Below, piece after piece: positions 1 to 8,146 of a DNA stretch of 42,561 bases. The position numbers were made by a program, and so were the translations under genes. The stretch comes from Lachnospiraceae bacterium (lineage in GTDB: Bacteria > Bacillota > Clostridia > Lachnospirales > Lachnospiraceae): contig JAILLN010000057.1 in the NCBI GenBank assembly GCA_024693135.1, positions 1 through 42,561 of the forward strand, given 5' to 3'. The notes beneath the pieces are model-generated. The model had not been told where the DNA came from, did not search any database, and saw nothing but the letters and a program-made list of their open reading frames with translations. Within the stretch, counting starts at the first letter, position 1, and each line of letters begins with the position of its first letter.

Positions 1-1350
1 AATAATCTTAAGGCTACTTTCACCAAAAAGCAGATATCTACAAATGTAACATATACTTATGTCCAAGACTTCAAGGACATCATAGGATTTCGGCAGTTGC
101 TGGAAAAACAGCTTGAGCAGTATGAGACGCTCAAGGCTCCTAACAGCAAGTACAGTATCGCCGATGCAGTAGACTTTATGTCTGATGCTGTATTTCAGGG
201 CTACTCCAGGTTTTACCATATGGAGAAGCTGCGCAAAGATGAAGCGTACAGAACCATCCATGGCGGCGATGCGCCAAGCGAGAAGGTATGCCGTGACACG
301 CTTGCTCTTTTGCCGGATGATGCTGCAGACACGTTTCGTGCAATCAACAAGGAGCTTCTGGCTATGCAGGCAAAAACAGAAGGAATCCGTGAAGTCGCAG
401 CCGATTTTGACGATTCCGTGATTACCGTTTTTGGCAGCCAGGAACGCTCCAACATCGGGTATAATCCGAAATACCATGGTCGGCCATCCTACAAGGAAAA
501 GGTCGGCGTCATATCCGGTACAAAGGAACTCGTTGACCTTACGCTTGAGGATGGTTCGCACCACAGTAATTATGAGTTTCTTGATTTCTTTAAGCGCTTT
601 GAGTCATCGCTCCCCAAAGAGTGGCTGCTCAAAAGGGTGCGTGCCGACAGAGGCTTTTTTGATGACGATAACTTTACGTACTTTGAAGACCAAGGCTATG
701 AGTACATCATCAAAGCTAAGATGACTTCAAACATGCACAAGGTCGTCAAATGGGTCTGCGAGCACCCGGATGACTACAAGTGGGAACAGGCAGATGAACG
801 CAAAGAAGAGCATGCCGTGTTCCACACAACCGATATACGCCTGCCAATGCCCGGATGGGCAAGGTCACGGCGGATTGTCATTGTACGAAAGACTCTCCCC
901 TCCAAAACAGAGGATGGTCAGCTTGTGTTTGATGAATGCCGGTATGAATATCAGGCAATCGTAACAAACATTGATTATCTTACCACAGCGGAGATCTTTA
1001 ACGATTATAATCAAAGATGCACCGTTGAGACCTCTATTGATGAAATCAAATCGGGCTTCGCATTCAGCGAGAACAGCCAGATTGATTATAAATGCAATGA
1101 ACTGTATCTGCTCATAAAGATGATAGCGTGCAATCTCCATAACTGGTTCAAGCAAGCCATACTGCCGGAAGAAGAACGCCATCATCGGATCAATACTCTC
1201 CGCAGGACTATCTACAAAACCTGCGGTATGATCACAGGAAACGGATGGTACCGCCATGTTGTATATCAGGCGGATCTGGCATTTCAACGGGTTATTGAGC
1301 ATATACAGCTGGCACTGTCACAGTTCCGCATTCAGTACGGGACGGGTTGA
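1..1350 (+). CDS. IS1380-family transposase (5' end cut by window edge)
   Basis: The reading frame is open from the first base, so the true start lies outside the window; at least 449 residues are present. It is a DDE transposase: a first Asp occurs in ADFDDSVITVFG, a second in RADRGFFDDDN, and the last acidic residue sits in the YNQRCTVETSIDEIKSGF block, which fits the Y-(2)-R-(3)-E-(6)-K signature of IS4-related transposases. Overall layout and the ADRGFFD block match the IS1380 family, whose proteins are about 430-480 residues. No frameshift or internal stop is visible, so the copy may be active. The left inverted repeat is outside the window, so element boundaries cannot be paired here. 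Confidence 0.88.
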   Translation, partial: NNLKATFTKKQISTNVTYTYVQDFKDIIGFRQLLEKQLEQYETLKAPNSKYSIADAVDFMSDAVFQGYSRFYHMEKLRKDEAYRTIHGGDAPSEKVCRDTLALLPDDAADTFRAINKELLAMQAKTEGIREVAADFDDSVITVFGSQERSNIGYNPKYHGRPSYKEKVGVISGTKELVDLTLEDGSHHSNYEFLDFFKRFESSLPKEWLLKRVRADRGFFDDDNFTYFEDQGYEYIIKAKMTSNMHKVVKWVCEHPDDYKWEQADERKEEHAVFHTTDIRLPMPGWARSRRIVIVRKTLPSKTEDGQLVFDECRYEYQAIVTNIDYLTTAEIFNDYNQRCTVETSIDEIKSGFAFSENSQIDYKCNELYLLIKMIACNLHNWFKQAILPEEERHHRINTLRRTIYKTCGMITGNGWYRHVVYQADLAFQRVIEHIQLALSQFRIQYGTG

Positions 1351-1538
1351 TGTTCGTCAACTGAATAGTGCCATGGTGGTCATACCAGTGACCATTTTAT
1401 TAAGGTGCGCCCAAACACTGTGTTTTCGGTGTTAATAGCGGATTTTCAAAAAAATCCTGGAATCCGGTTGAGTTGCTATGTCAAAATTTGGCACTTGCCG
1501 AATTCAAGATAAACATGCGATGATAAAGGAGATTTATT
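1351..1538. other. Right flank of the IS1380 element and leader of the next gene
   Basis: This 188-base gap follows the transposase stop. It should contain the right inverted repeat of the insertion sequence, but the matching left end is not in the window, so the junction cannot be placed. A small hairpin with a GGATTTT / AAAATCC stem is visible near 1440-1458. AAAGGAG at about 1526-1532 is the ribosome binding site of the next gene. I found no convincing sigma-A promoter, so the downstream gene may rely on a promoter in or near the element. Confidence 0.4.
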
Positions 1539-2741
1539 ATGGACGATCAGGAAAGAAGAGTCGGTACGGTATCCAGGGGCATACGCTGTCCCATCATCCG
1601 AGAGGGTGATGATCTTGCCGCGATCGTGACTGAAAATGTGCTCGAGGCCGCCAAGGCAGAGGGATTCGAGATCCGTGACCGGGATGTGATCTCCGTGACG
1701 GAGTCTGTGGTTGCGCGTTCCCAGGGGAATTACGCATCCGTGGAGGATATCGCAGAGGATGTTAAGAAGAAGCTGGGGGGAGAGACCATCGGGGTGATCT
1801 TCCCGATCCTTTCAAGGAACCGGTTTGCCATCTGCCTCAGGGGCATCGCCAAGGGGGCGAAGAAGATCGTATTGATGCTGAGCTACCCTTCGGACGAGGT
1901 GGGAAATGAGCTTGTGAGCATGGATCAGATCGATGCGGCAGGCGTGAATCCCTACAGCGATGTGCTGACCCTCGAGAGATACCGGGAGCTTTTCGGCGTG
2001 AATAAACACCCCTTCACGGGCATTGATTATGTGGAATACTATGGGGACCTGATCAGGGAATGCGGGGCTGAAGCTGAGATCATCTTTGCAAACCAGGCCA
2101 AGACCATCCTGGATTATACGGACAGCATCCTGACCTGCGATATCCATACCAGGAAACGGACGAAAAGGATCCTGAAGGAAGCAGGCGCCAAGACGGTCTG
2201 CGGGCTGGATGACATCCTGAATGCCCCGGTAAACGGCAGTGGCTGCAATGAGCGCTTTGGCTTATTGGGCTCGAATAAATCCACGGAGGATAAGATCAAG
2301 CTTTTCCCGAGGGAATGCAAGGATCTGGTGCTGGACATCCAGGAGAGAATCCGCAAGGAGACCGGAAAACATGTGGAAGTCATGGTCTATGGGGACGGGG
2401 CATTTAAGGATCCGCAGGGCAAGATATGGGAACTGGCCGATCCTGTAGTCTCACCGGCGTTTACGGATGGATTGATAGGCACGCCGAATGAACTGAAATT
2501 AAAGTATCTGGCGGACAATGATTTCAAGGATCTGTCCGGGGAGGCCTTAAAAGAGGCCATTTCTGAAAGCATCCGGAAGAAGGACGGGAGCCTGGTGGGA
2601 AATATGGCATCCCAGGGAACGACGCCAAGGCAGCTGACAGACCTAATCGGATCCCTCTGCGACCTGACCTCCGGTTCAGGAGACAAGGGAACCCCCGTGA
2701 TCCTGGTTCAGGGATATTTTGACAATTATACAAATAACTGA
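1539..2741 (+). CDS. CofE-like ligase (coenzyme F420-0:L-glutamate ligase family)
   Basis: A 400-residue protein resembling the CofE/FbiB-type gamma-glutamyl ligase family, which adds glutamate to F420-0 in archaea and actinobacteria. Seen features are the N-terminal TVSRGIRCPIIREGDD strand, the DVISVTESVVARSQG segment, and a C-terminal YGDGAFKDPQGKIWELADP block. It is longer than archaeal CofE (about 250 residues), as in the Firmicutes versions. The start is supported by AAAGGAG about eight bases upstream. No other F420 gene (cofC, cofD, cofG/H) is in the window and Clostridia of this type are not known to make F420, so the real substrate may be another glutamyl or amide acceptor. Family call is fairly sure; function is not. 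Confidence 0.72.
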   Translation: MDDQERRVGTVSRGIRCPIIREGDDLAAIVTENVLEAAKAEGFEIRDRDVISVTESVVARSQGNYASVEDIAEDVKKKLGGETIGVIFPILSRNRFAICLRGIAKGAKKIVLMLSYPSDEVGNELVSMDQIDAAGVNPYSDVLTLERYRELFGVNKHPFTGIDYVEYYGDLIRECGAEAEIIFANQAKTILDYTDSILTCDIHTRKRTKRILKEAGAKTVCGLDDILNAPVNGSGCNERFGLLGSNKSTEDKIKLFPRECKDLVLDIQERIRKETGKHVEVMVYGDGAFKDPQGKIWELADPVVSPAFTDGLIGTPNELKLKYLADNDFKDLSGEALKEAISESIRKKDGSLVGNMASQGTTPRQLTDLIGSLCDLTSGSGDKGTPVILVQGYFDNYTNN

Positions 2742-2790
2742 GCCGGTGGTTTCCAAGCGTTTATCATTCCTTTGAAATCCGCGCCAATAT

Positions 2791-2819
2791 TTGCATTTTA
2801 TGGTGCAGGGTCATATAAT
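2791..2819 (+). promoter_or_regulatory. Possible sigma-A promoter for the YesL-like/cyclase genes
   Basis: A perfect TATAAT at 2814-2819 lies 17 bases after TTGCAT at 2791-2796. The -35 matches only the first three consensus bases, so this rests on the -10 box and spacing. Transcription would start near 2826, about 37 bases before the ATG at 2863. Confidence 0.45.
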
Positions 2820-2862
2820 AAACACACTGGAAAAATTACGGAATGGAGCGAAAGTCCCGATT

Positions 2863-3597
2863 ATGAAGGAATTCTTCGGATACGAGGGCGGTTTTTTCAG
2901 GTTTATGGATAAGTTTGGCAGTATTTTCATCCTAAACCTGCTCTGCCTGGTCTGCAGCATACCGATTTTTACATTTGGCGCCTCCATCACAGCCTGCTAT
3001 TACGTGACCCTGAAAATGGTCAGAGATGAAGAGTGCTATATCATAAAGGAATTCTTTCGTTCTTTTCGCTTGAATTTTAAGCAGGCGACCTTGATCTGGC
3101 TTATATTTATGGTATTGGGGGCGGTATTTTTCGTGGATTACCGCCTTCTTACCATGACAGCACCCGACGGTACGGCTGTCATTCCCTTCGGCAATATGAT
3201 CCTTGTCATCCTGTTTGTGGTGATGATCGTAGGGGTCATGATCCTGACTTATATCTTCCCTTTATTGGCTAAATTTGATAATACCGTCAGGCAGATGTTT
3301 TTGAATGCTTTTATGATGAGCATTCGGCATCTGCCTAAGACTTTATTCCTTATTTTGCTGAATGTGATGTTTCCTGCGACTCTTGGCTGTGTGCTGTGGA
3401 CCGGAAAGGGACTCTGGCTTGTTCCTGTTATACTGTGCCTGGGGACGGCAGGAGCGGCTTATCTTTGTTCAATGATCTTTGTCGGTATTTTTGATCTATA
3501 TATGCCTAAGGAGGAGATAAGAGAAGACACGGACACAGAGAAAATGGTAGAATGGGATCAGACACCGCCAGAGGGCGTACAGGAAGATAATGGATAA
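2863..3597 (+). CDS. YesL-family (DUF624) membrane protein
   Basis: A 244-residue integral membrane protein. The N-terminal GYEGGFFRFMDKFGSIFILNLL followed by a CSIPIFTFGAS turn is typical of the YesL/DUF624 family, found beside sugar transport and two-component genes in Firmicutes. About five hydrophobic segments can be seen (roughly residues 19-42, 75-95, 110-135, 155-175 and 180-205), ending in an acidic cytoplasmic tail. An upstream in-frame TTG at 2791 is less likely than the ATG at 2863, because the family's N-terminus begins here and a probable promoter overlaps the longer version. The gene overlaps the following cyclase by eight bases, implying translational coupling. Biochemical function of the family is unknown. 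Confidence 0.78.
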   Translation: MKEFFGYEGGFFRFMDKFGSIFILNLLCLVCSIPIFTFGASITACYYVTLKMVRDEECYIIKEFFRSFRLNFKQATLIWLIFMVLGAVFFVDYRLLTMTAPDGTAVIPFGNMILVILFVVMIVGVMILTYIFPLLAKFDNTVRQMFLNAFMMSIRHLPKTLFLILLNVMFPATLGCVLWTGKGLWLVPVILCLGTAGAAYLCSMIFVGIFDLYMPKEEIREDTDTEKMVEWDQTPPEGVQEDNG

Positions 3598-5140
3598 TAA
3601 GAAAAAAAATGTCCCATCCGAAGCAATAGATATGCTGCAATGGATCCTGCCTACGGCTCTCCTGTTCTTATACATTGTGATCACACTCTATACCGTACAG
3701 GCATCCATGAGGAAGAATGGGGAAAAGCTTACAGAGGAAAAGCTTACCTCCTACGGACAGACCGTCACGGAAAAAATGAACACAAAGGTTTCTGAGGTCG
3801 GAGCCGTGGCAAGGACCATTGCCGCTACCCTGGAAGGAGAGACCTTCTCAGGCCGTGCGGATGCTGAGACAGTGGAGAAGTATATCGGGAATATCAGCAG
3901 GCTGACAGAAGCGGGAGTCGTGACGGAAGGATATGTGATCGACGGGGCCGGCCATGCCATTGACCAGCATGGGGATATGTTGAACCTTGAGGGACAGGAA
4001 TGGTATGAAAATCTGCCGGAGGATAGCGGCCATGCCGGATATATCGTATCGGACATTGTGCCGGGGGAGGATGGCGGATATAGCTTTTATATCGCATCAC
4101 CGATCCATTCCACGAATGGATGGGTGGCTCTTAATGTGACCGCTGACTTTTTCCGGTCGATCCCATCCACAACCCAATATGATGCGAAGACCCAGTATCT
4201 GTTTGTGGCTTCGGATGGTACTGTGCTAAGCTCTGTGGGACCCAGTGCTTTTGAAAGCGGCACGGATCTTTTGGGGAGTGAGGGGGTCCGTCCGGACGGC
4301 GGCCAGGATGTGATGGACAGAGTCAAGTCCAATTTTGCCAATAAACGGAGCGGGAATCTCAAATGCAATACGGAAACCGGGGAAAAGTGTATGATTTACA
4401 TGCCGGTGAAGCAGAAAGACTGGTATGTCGTCATTCTGGCCACCTGGTCTTATGTACAGAAAGACATCGATAATTACTGTAAGCCGCTGACCCGGGTCAT
4501 CGTCAGGCTGCTGGTGGCGCTGGCCATTTTCCTGATCCTGATCACATCCATGAATGTGATCGGCAAGGCTGTCTACAACAAAAGGAGGAAAGACCTGCAG
4601 GATAAGGCGGAGACCGATCTTCTGACCGGGCTTTTGAATAAGATCTCTACGGAAAATCATATAAAGAATTATCTGGAAAATGAAGGAAAGGACGTACAGG
4701 GGATGTTCTTCCTCCTGGATATCGATAATTTCAAAAAGATCAACGATACCATGGGGCATGCTTTTGGGGACGAGGTACTTTCTACCCTGGGACAGGATCT
4801 TTCCACGGAATTCCGTGCCACGGATATTGTAGGCCGGCTGGGAGGGGATGAATTTGCGGTATTCCTGAAGGACATCCGGACAGACGAGATCCGGGACAGG
4901 GAAGCCGCCAGGGTTTTGGACTTTTTCCGGAACTTTAAGGCGGGTGAATACGTGAAGTATTCTGCCACGGCCAGCATCGGGGTATCGATGTACCCCAAGG
5001 ATGGATCCAGCTTTGAGGAGCTGTATAAGGCCGCTGACCAGGCAGTATATCAGTCGAAACGCCATGGGAAAAACAGGCTGACGTTTTATGACCGGAAATT
5101 CCAGGATGAAGCACCGGATGAGGATGCAGGAAAAAGATAG
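3590..5140 (+). CDS. Membrane diguanylate cyclase, dCache sensor plus GGDEF
   Basis: A 516-residue sensor enzyme predicted to make cyclic di-GMP from two GTP. A transmembrane helix at about 17-38 precedes an extracytoplasmic Cache-type domain (about 40-290, with an IASPIHSTNGWVALNV segment), a second helix at about 301-325, and a cytoplasmic GGDEF domain from about 340. The catalytic motif GGDEF is intact at residues 418-422, with the substrate-binding LDIDNFKKIND block before it. The allosteric inhibitory site RxxD (Arg409-Asp412) lies exactly five residues upstream of GGDEF, so product feedback inhibition is expected. The start overlaps the YesL-like stop by eight bases. The external ligand is unknown; sharing a transcript with a YesL-like gene and a xylulokinase hints at a carbohydrate signal, which is inference. 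Confidence 0.92.
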   Translation: MDNKKKNVPSEAIDMLQWILPTALLFLYIVITLYTVQASMRKNGEKLTEEKLTSYGQTVTEKMNTKVSEVGAVARTIAATLEGETFSGRADAETVEKYIGNISRLTEAGVVTEGYVIDGAGHAIDQHGDMLNLEGQEWYENLPEDSGHAGYIVSDIVPGEDGGYSFYIASPIHSTNGWVALNVTADFFRSIPSTTQYDAKTQYLFVASDGTVLSSVGPSAFESGTDLLGSEGVRPDGGQDVMDRVKSNFANKRSGNLKCNTETGEKCMIYMPVKQKDWYVVILATWSYVQKDIDNYCKPLTRVIVRLLVALAIFLILITSMNVIGKAVYNKRRKDLQDKAETDLLTGLLNKISTENHIKNYLENEGKDVQGMFFLLDIDNFKKINDTMGHAFGDEVLSTLGQDLSTEFRATDIVGRLGGDEFAVFLKDIRTDEIRDREAARVLDFFRNFKAGEYVKYSATASIGVSMYPKDGSSFEELYKAADQAVYQSKRHGKNRLTFYDRKFQDEAPDEDAGKR

Positions 5141-5166
5141 TTCAAATATAGAAAGGAGCATGAGGT

Positions 5167-6630
5167 ATGTATTATATCGGGATTGATCTGGGAACGAGTG
5201 CGGTTAAGCTTCTGCTGATGGAGTCTGACGGCACGGTGGCAAACATTGTTTCGGAAGAATATCCGATTTCCTTTCCGAAGCCGGGCTGGTCGGAGCAGAA
5301 GCCGGAAGACTGGTGGGAAGCAGTAAAAAAGGGGATTGTTTCCCTGGTCAGGGATATCGACCGGTCAAAGGTGGCGGGCATTTCCTTTGGTGGACAGATG
5401 CACGGGCTTGTGGTCTTGGATGAGCAGGATCAGGTCATCCGTCCGGCCATACTTTGGAATGACGGAAGAACACAGGAGGAGACGGACTGGCTCAACCGGG
5501 AGATCGGCAAGGAGAAGCTGTCGGAGTATTGTGCGAATATCGCCTTCGCCGGATTTACCGCGCCGAAGATCCTCTGGATGAAGAAAAATGAGCCGGAGCT
5601 TTTTGCCAGGATCAAAAAGATCATGCTTCCCAAGGATTACATAGCCTATAAGCTTTCCGGCGTACATTGCACAGACGTATCGGATGCTTCCGGCATGCTT
5701 CTCTTTGATGTGAAAAACAAAAAATGGTCAAAGGAAATGTGTGAGATCTGCGGCATTTCAGTGGAGATGCTGCCGAAGCTGTATGAAAGCTATGAGGCAG
5801 TCGGTACGTTGAAAACGGAATGTGCAAAGGAGCTTGGCCTGCCGGCAGACGTCAAGATTGCCGCAGGGGCAGGAGACAATGCGGCCGCCGCTGTGGGCAC
5901 CGGTACGGTGGGAGACGGCATGTGCAATATTTCCCTCGGCACTTCCGGGACCATCTTCATTTCCAGCAAGGATTTCCGCGTAGACCGGTTTAATGCCATC
6001 CATGCATTTGCCCATGCAGACGGCCATTATCATCTCATGGGATGCATGCTGTCCGCGGCCTCATGCAAGGCCTGGTTTATGAATGACATCCTGCATACAG
6101 ATGATTATAAGGGAGAAGAAGCCCTGATCAAAGATGATATGCTTGGAAATAACAATATCTTCTTCATGCCTTATCTTATGGGAGAACGGTCTCCATACAA
6201 CAATCCGAATGCCAGGGCGGCATTTATCGGGATGTCCATGGATTCAAACCGGACAGATATGCTTCAGGCCGTCATGGAGGGCGTGACCTTTGGTATCCGG
6301 GATTCCTATGAAGTGGCGAGGGACCTGGGGATCAACGTGAAGCGTACCCGTATCTGCGGAGGCGGCTCCAGGGGAGATGTGGCAAAAAAGATGATGGCAA
6401 ACATCCTGAATATCGACGTGGATGTGCCTGAAAATGAACAGGGACCCTCCATGGGTGGAGCCATGCTCGCCGCAGTAGCCTGCGGGGAATATGCCAGTGT
6501 GGAGGAGGCCGCGTCTAAGATCGTGCGGATCAGTACGACGATCCATCCGGATCCGGCCATAGCGGAGCGGTATGAGGCAAAATACCAGCGTTACCGGAAG
6601 CTTTATCCCATCCTCAAGGAATGGTATTAA
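5167..6630 (+). CDS. xylB: Xylulokinase (FGGY family)
   Basis: A 487-residue FGGY carbohydrate kinase of usual length for xylulokinase, which phosphorylates D-xylulose to xylulose 5-phosphate. Visible motifs are the N-terminal phosphate loop YYIGIDLGTSAVKLLL, the FGGQMHGLV segment that in XylB contacts the sugar, the AGAGDNAAAAVGTG stretch carrying the catalytic Asp region, and the C-terminal RICGGGSRGDVAKKMMANIL block. GGAG and GAGG elements precede the ATG. It follows the cyclase by 26 bases, probably on the same transcript, and ends at a bidirectional terminator. No xylose isomerase or xylose transporter is nearby, so specificity for another ketose cannot be excluded. Confidence 0.88.
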   Translation: MYYIGIDLGTSAVKLLLMESDGTVANIVSEEYPISFPKPGWSEQKPEDWWEAVKKGIVSLVRDIDRSKVAGISFGGQMHGLVVLDEQDQVIRPAILWNDGRTQEETDWLNREIGKEKLSEYCANIAFAGFTAPKILWMKKNEPELFARIKKIMLPKDYIAYKLSGVHCTDVSDASGMLLFDVKNKKWSKEMCEICGISVEMLPKLYESYEAVGTLKTECAKELGLPADVKIAAGAGDNAAAAVGTGTVGDGMCNISLGTSGTIFISSKDFRVDRFNAIHAFAHADGHYHLMGCMLSAASCKAWFMNDILHTDDYKGEEALIKDDMLGNNNIFFMPYLMGERSPYNNPNARAAFIGMSMDSNRTDMLQAVMEGVTFGIRDSYEVARDLGINVKRTRICGGGSRGDVAKKMMANILNIDVDVPENEQGPSMGGAMLAAVACGEYASVEEAASKIVRISTTIHPDPAIAERYEAKYQRYRKLYPILKEWY

Positions 6631-6634
6631 AAAG

Positions 6635-6668
6635 AAAAGCTTGTGGCACTGCCACAGGCTTTTATTTT
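6635..6668. terminator. Bidirectional rho-independent terminator
   Basis: A 13-base stem (6635-6647 with 6651-6663, one G-U pair, three-base loop) is flanked by A-rich sequence on the left and T-rich sequence on the right. It can end both the xylB transcript (+) and the HD-GYP transcript (-). The stop codon of the minus-strand gene lies within the stem. Confidence 0.85.
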
Positions 6669-7915
6669 ACCAGGGATTTCTTTACAACCTCATATTGGGA
6701 GTTGAGTTTTTTCCAATTGCCCATGACCTCATTGGATCGTTTCTGTACGATCTCCATGATGCTGTCGTAATTATTGATAAAGGCCATGACCACTCCGTGG
6801 TGGTAACGGTTATGGTTGACTTCATCGGTCAGGATCGAAATGACGGCATCTTTAGATTTCGGCTCACGGAATTTCCGGATGCAGGTAAGACCGGTAACGG
6901 TATCTGCTACCTGGAGGATCATCATGGGCATGTTCATTTCCACATTGCTGATCTTTTTCGGATAGCCGGAGCCGTCGCACCGTTCATGGTGGGAAACCGC
7001 GATATTCGTCACATTGTCATGCACTCTTCCCCGAAGCAGGGTCTCAGTGACGGACACATGCTGCCGGATGGTATTAAATTCCTCCGGGGTCAGCTTCCTG
7101 GGAGCATCAATGATCTCTAACGGCACCGTCAGCATCCCCACATCGTGGAGAAGAGAAGCATAATACAGAGCGCTGTATTCTTCTGTACTGAGGGAGCCGA
7201 GGCGGTTTGCGATCTCTGTGGCGACACAGGTTGTGGTGACGGTATCCACCACATTGTATTCCACCCGGAAGCCGGAGATATACATCAGCATGTCGATGAA
7301 TTTATCCTTCTCTTCATCCGAAAACATGATATCATCGTAAAAGCTGTCCAATTCATCCCGCCATTCCTCCGTCTTCAGGTGGCTGAAAATGTCATACCGG
7401 GCTTCCGCCAGGTCGAAGAGCTCAAAGCAGCGGGAAGAGAATTTCTTGCCCAAATAGGACCGCATGCGGTTATAATCAAAGCGGTCTCCCATGGAATGAT
7501 TGTAAATATCGAGAAAGCTGGCAAAATTCAGAAAATTTGCCACATCCTTATGTTCATAATTGACATCCGCCAACTTGCTGTAATCTACATGATGATACAT
7601 CAGGATCTTTGAGAGGGGCTCCATGGGAGAGACATATTTCATGAAAAGGGAGCCGTAGATGGAATGGGGCAGGGTCTCTGTCACATCAAATTTCAGGATC
7701 TCCGATGTCTTTTCCACTTTATATGCACCGATATCATGGATCATGGAAAAGAGGGCAAACTCCGCAAGCTCAAAATCCTCGTATTTTTCGCTGCATTGGA
7801 GCATCCGGTACATGATATACGCCGTTCTGGAGCCGTGATCGATCACCCGCTTATCGATGAGCCGCAAGACTTCACGGCATAGTATGCAGATGTCTTTGCT
7901 GGTGACAATTTCCAT
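6662..7915 (-). CDS. Double-HD protein with C-terminal HD-GYP domain
   Basis: A 417-residue soluble protein with two HD-type domains. The N-terminal one (about 20-130) has His27, His60-Asp61, His84 and His108-His109, a plausible complete metal set. The C-terminal one (about 215-380) has His257-Asp258, His286, and the HD-GYP signature HHERCDGSGYP at 309-319, the hallmark of cyclic di-GMP phosphodiesterases. The His normally seen at the start of an HD-GYP domain is absent: the equivalent segment reads DTVTTTCVATEIANRLG. Activity may be altered, or split between the two domains. There is no receiver or membrane domain. It converges on the cyclase/xylB unit. Regulation by cyclic di-GMP or another cyclic dinucleotide is inference. 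Confidence 0.85.
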   Translation of the reverse strand: MEIVTSKDICILCREVLRLIDKRVIDHGSRTAYIMYRMLQCSEKYEDFELAEFALFSMIHDIGAYKVEKTSEILKFDVTETLPHSIYGSLFMKYVSPMEPLSKILMYHHVDYSKLADVNYEHKDVANFLNFASFLDIYNHSMGDRFDYNRMRSYLGKKFSSRCFELFDLAEARYDIFSHLKTEEWRDELDSFYDDIMFSDEEKDKFIDMLMYISGFRVEYNVVDTVTTTCVATEIANRLGSLSTEEYSALYYASLLHDVGMLTVPLEIIDAPRKLTPEEFNTIRQHVSVTETLLRGRVHDNVTNIAVSHHERCDGSGYPKKISNVEMNMPMMILQVADTVTGLTCIRKFREPKSKDAVISILTDEVNHNRYHHGVVMAFINNYDSIMEIVQKRSNEVMGNWKKLNSQYEVVKKSLVK

Positions 7916-7958
7916 AGGATATCTCCCATCATAAAACGCCGACGCCTTTTCTGATTAC

Positions 7959-7967
7959 AGTATAACA
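7959..7967 (-). promoter_or_regulatory. Extended -10 promoter for the HD-GYP gene
   Basis: On the minus strand TGTTATACT gives an extended -10 box (TGn plus TATACT, 7959-7967). No good -35 is present (TACAAA at 17 bases). Transcription would begin near 7952, about 37 bases before the ATG at 7915, and a GGGAG ribosome site lies between. Confidence 0.5.
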
Positions 7968-8043
7968 TACATAGCATGGTTTTTGTATCATTTTATAGTC
8001 AATGTGCCAGTAAAGCTGTTTGAAATTTGTGTAATTATAGCAA

Positions 8044-8072
8044 TAGAAATCAACTGTGATTTTGCTTATACT
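8044..8072 (+). promoter_or_regulatory. Probable sigma-A promoter of the ABC ATPase gene
   Basis: TAGAAA (8044-8049) and TATACT (8067-8072) are 17 bases apart. The predicted transcript starts near 8079 and carries a small perfect hairpin at 8103-8117 (six base pairs, three-base loop) before the AAGGAGG ribosome site. The rest of the 231-base gap is AT-rich with no other feature seen. Confidence 0.5.
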
Positions 8073-8146
8073 TAAGATGTTTCGTTGATGTCAGACTGGT
8101 TGTCCGCAAAGTGCGGAGAGCCGGGAAGAATAAGGAGGCATATTGA

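Noticed and set aside
4226..5161. 311-codon open frame on the minus strand
   Set aside because: It is antisense to the GGDEF gene and has the His/Leu/Arg-rich composition of a shadow frame.
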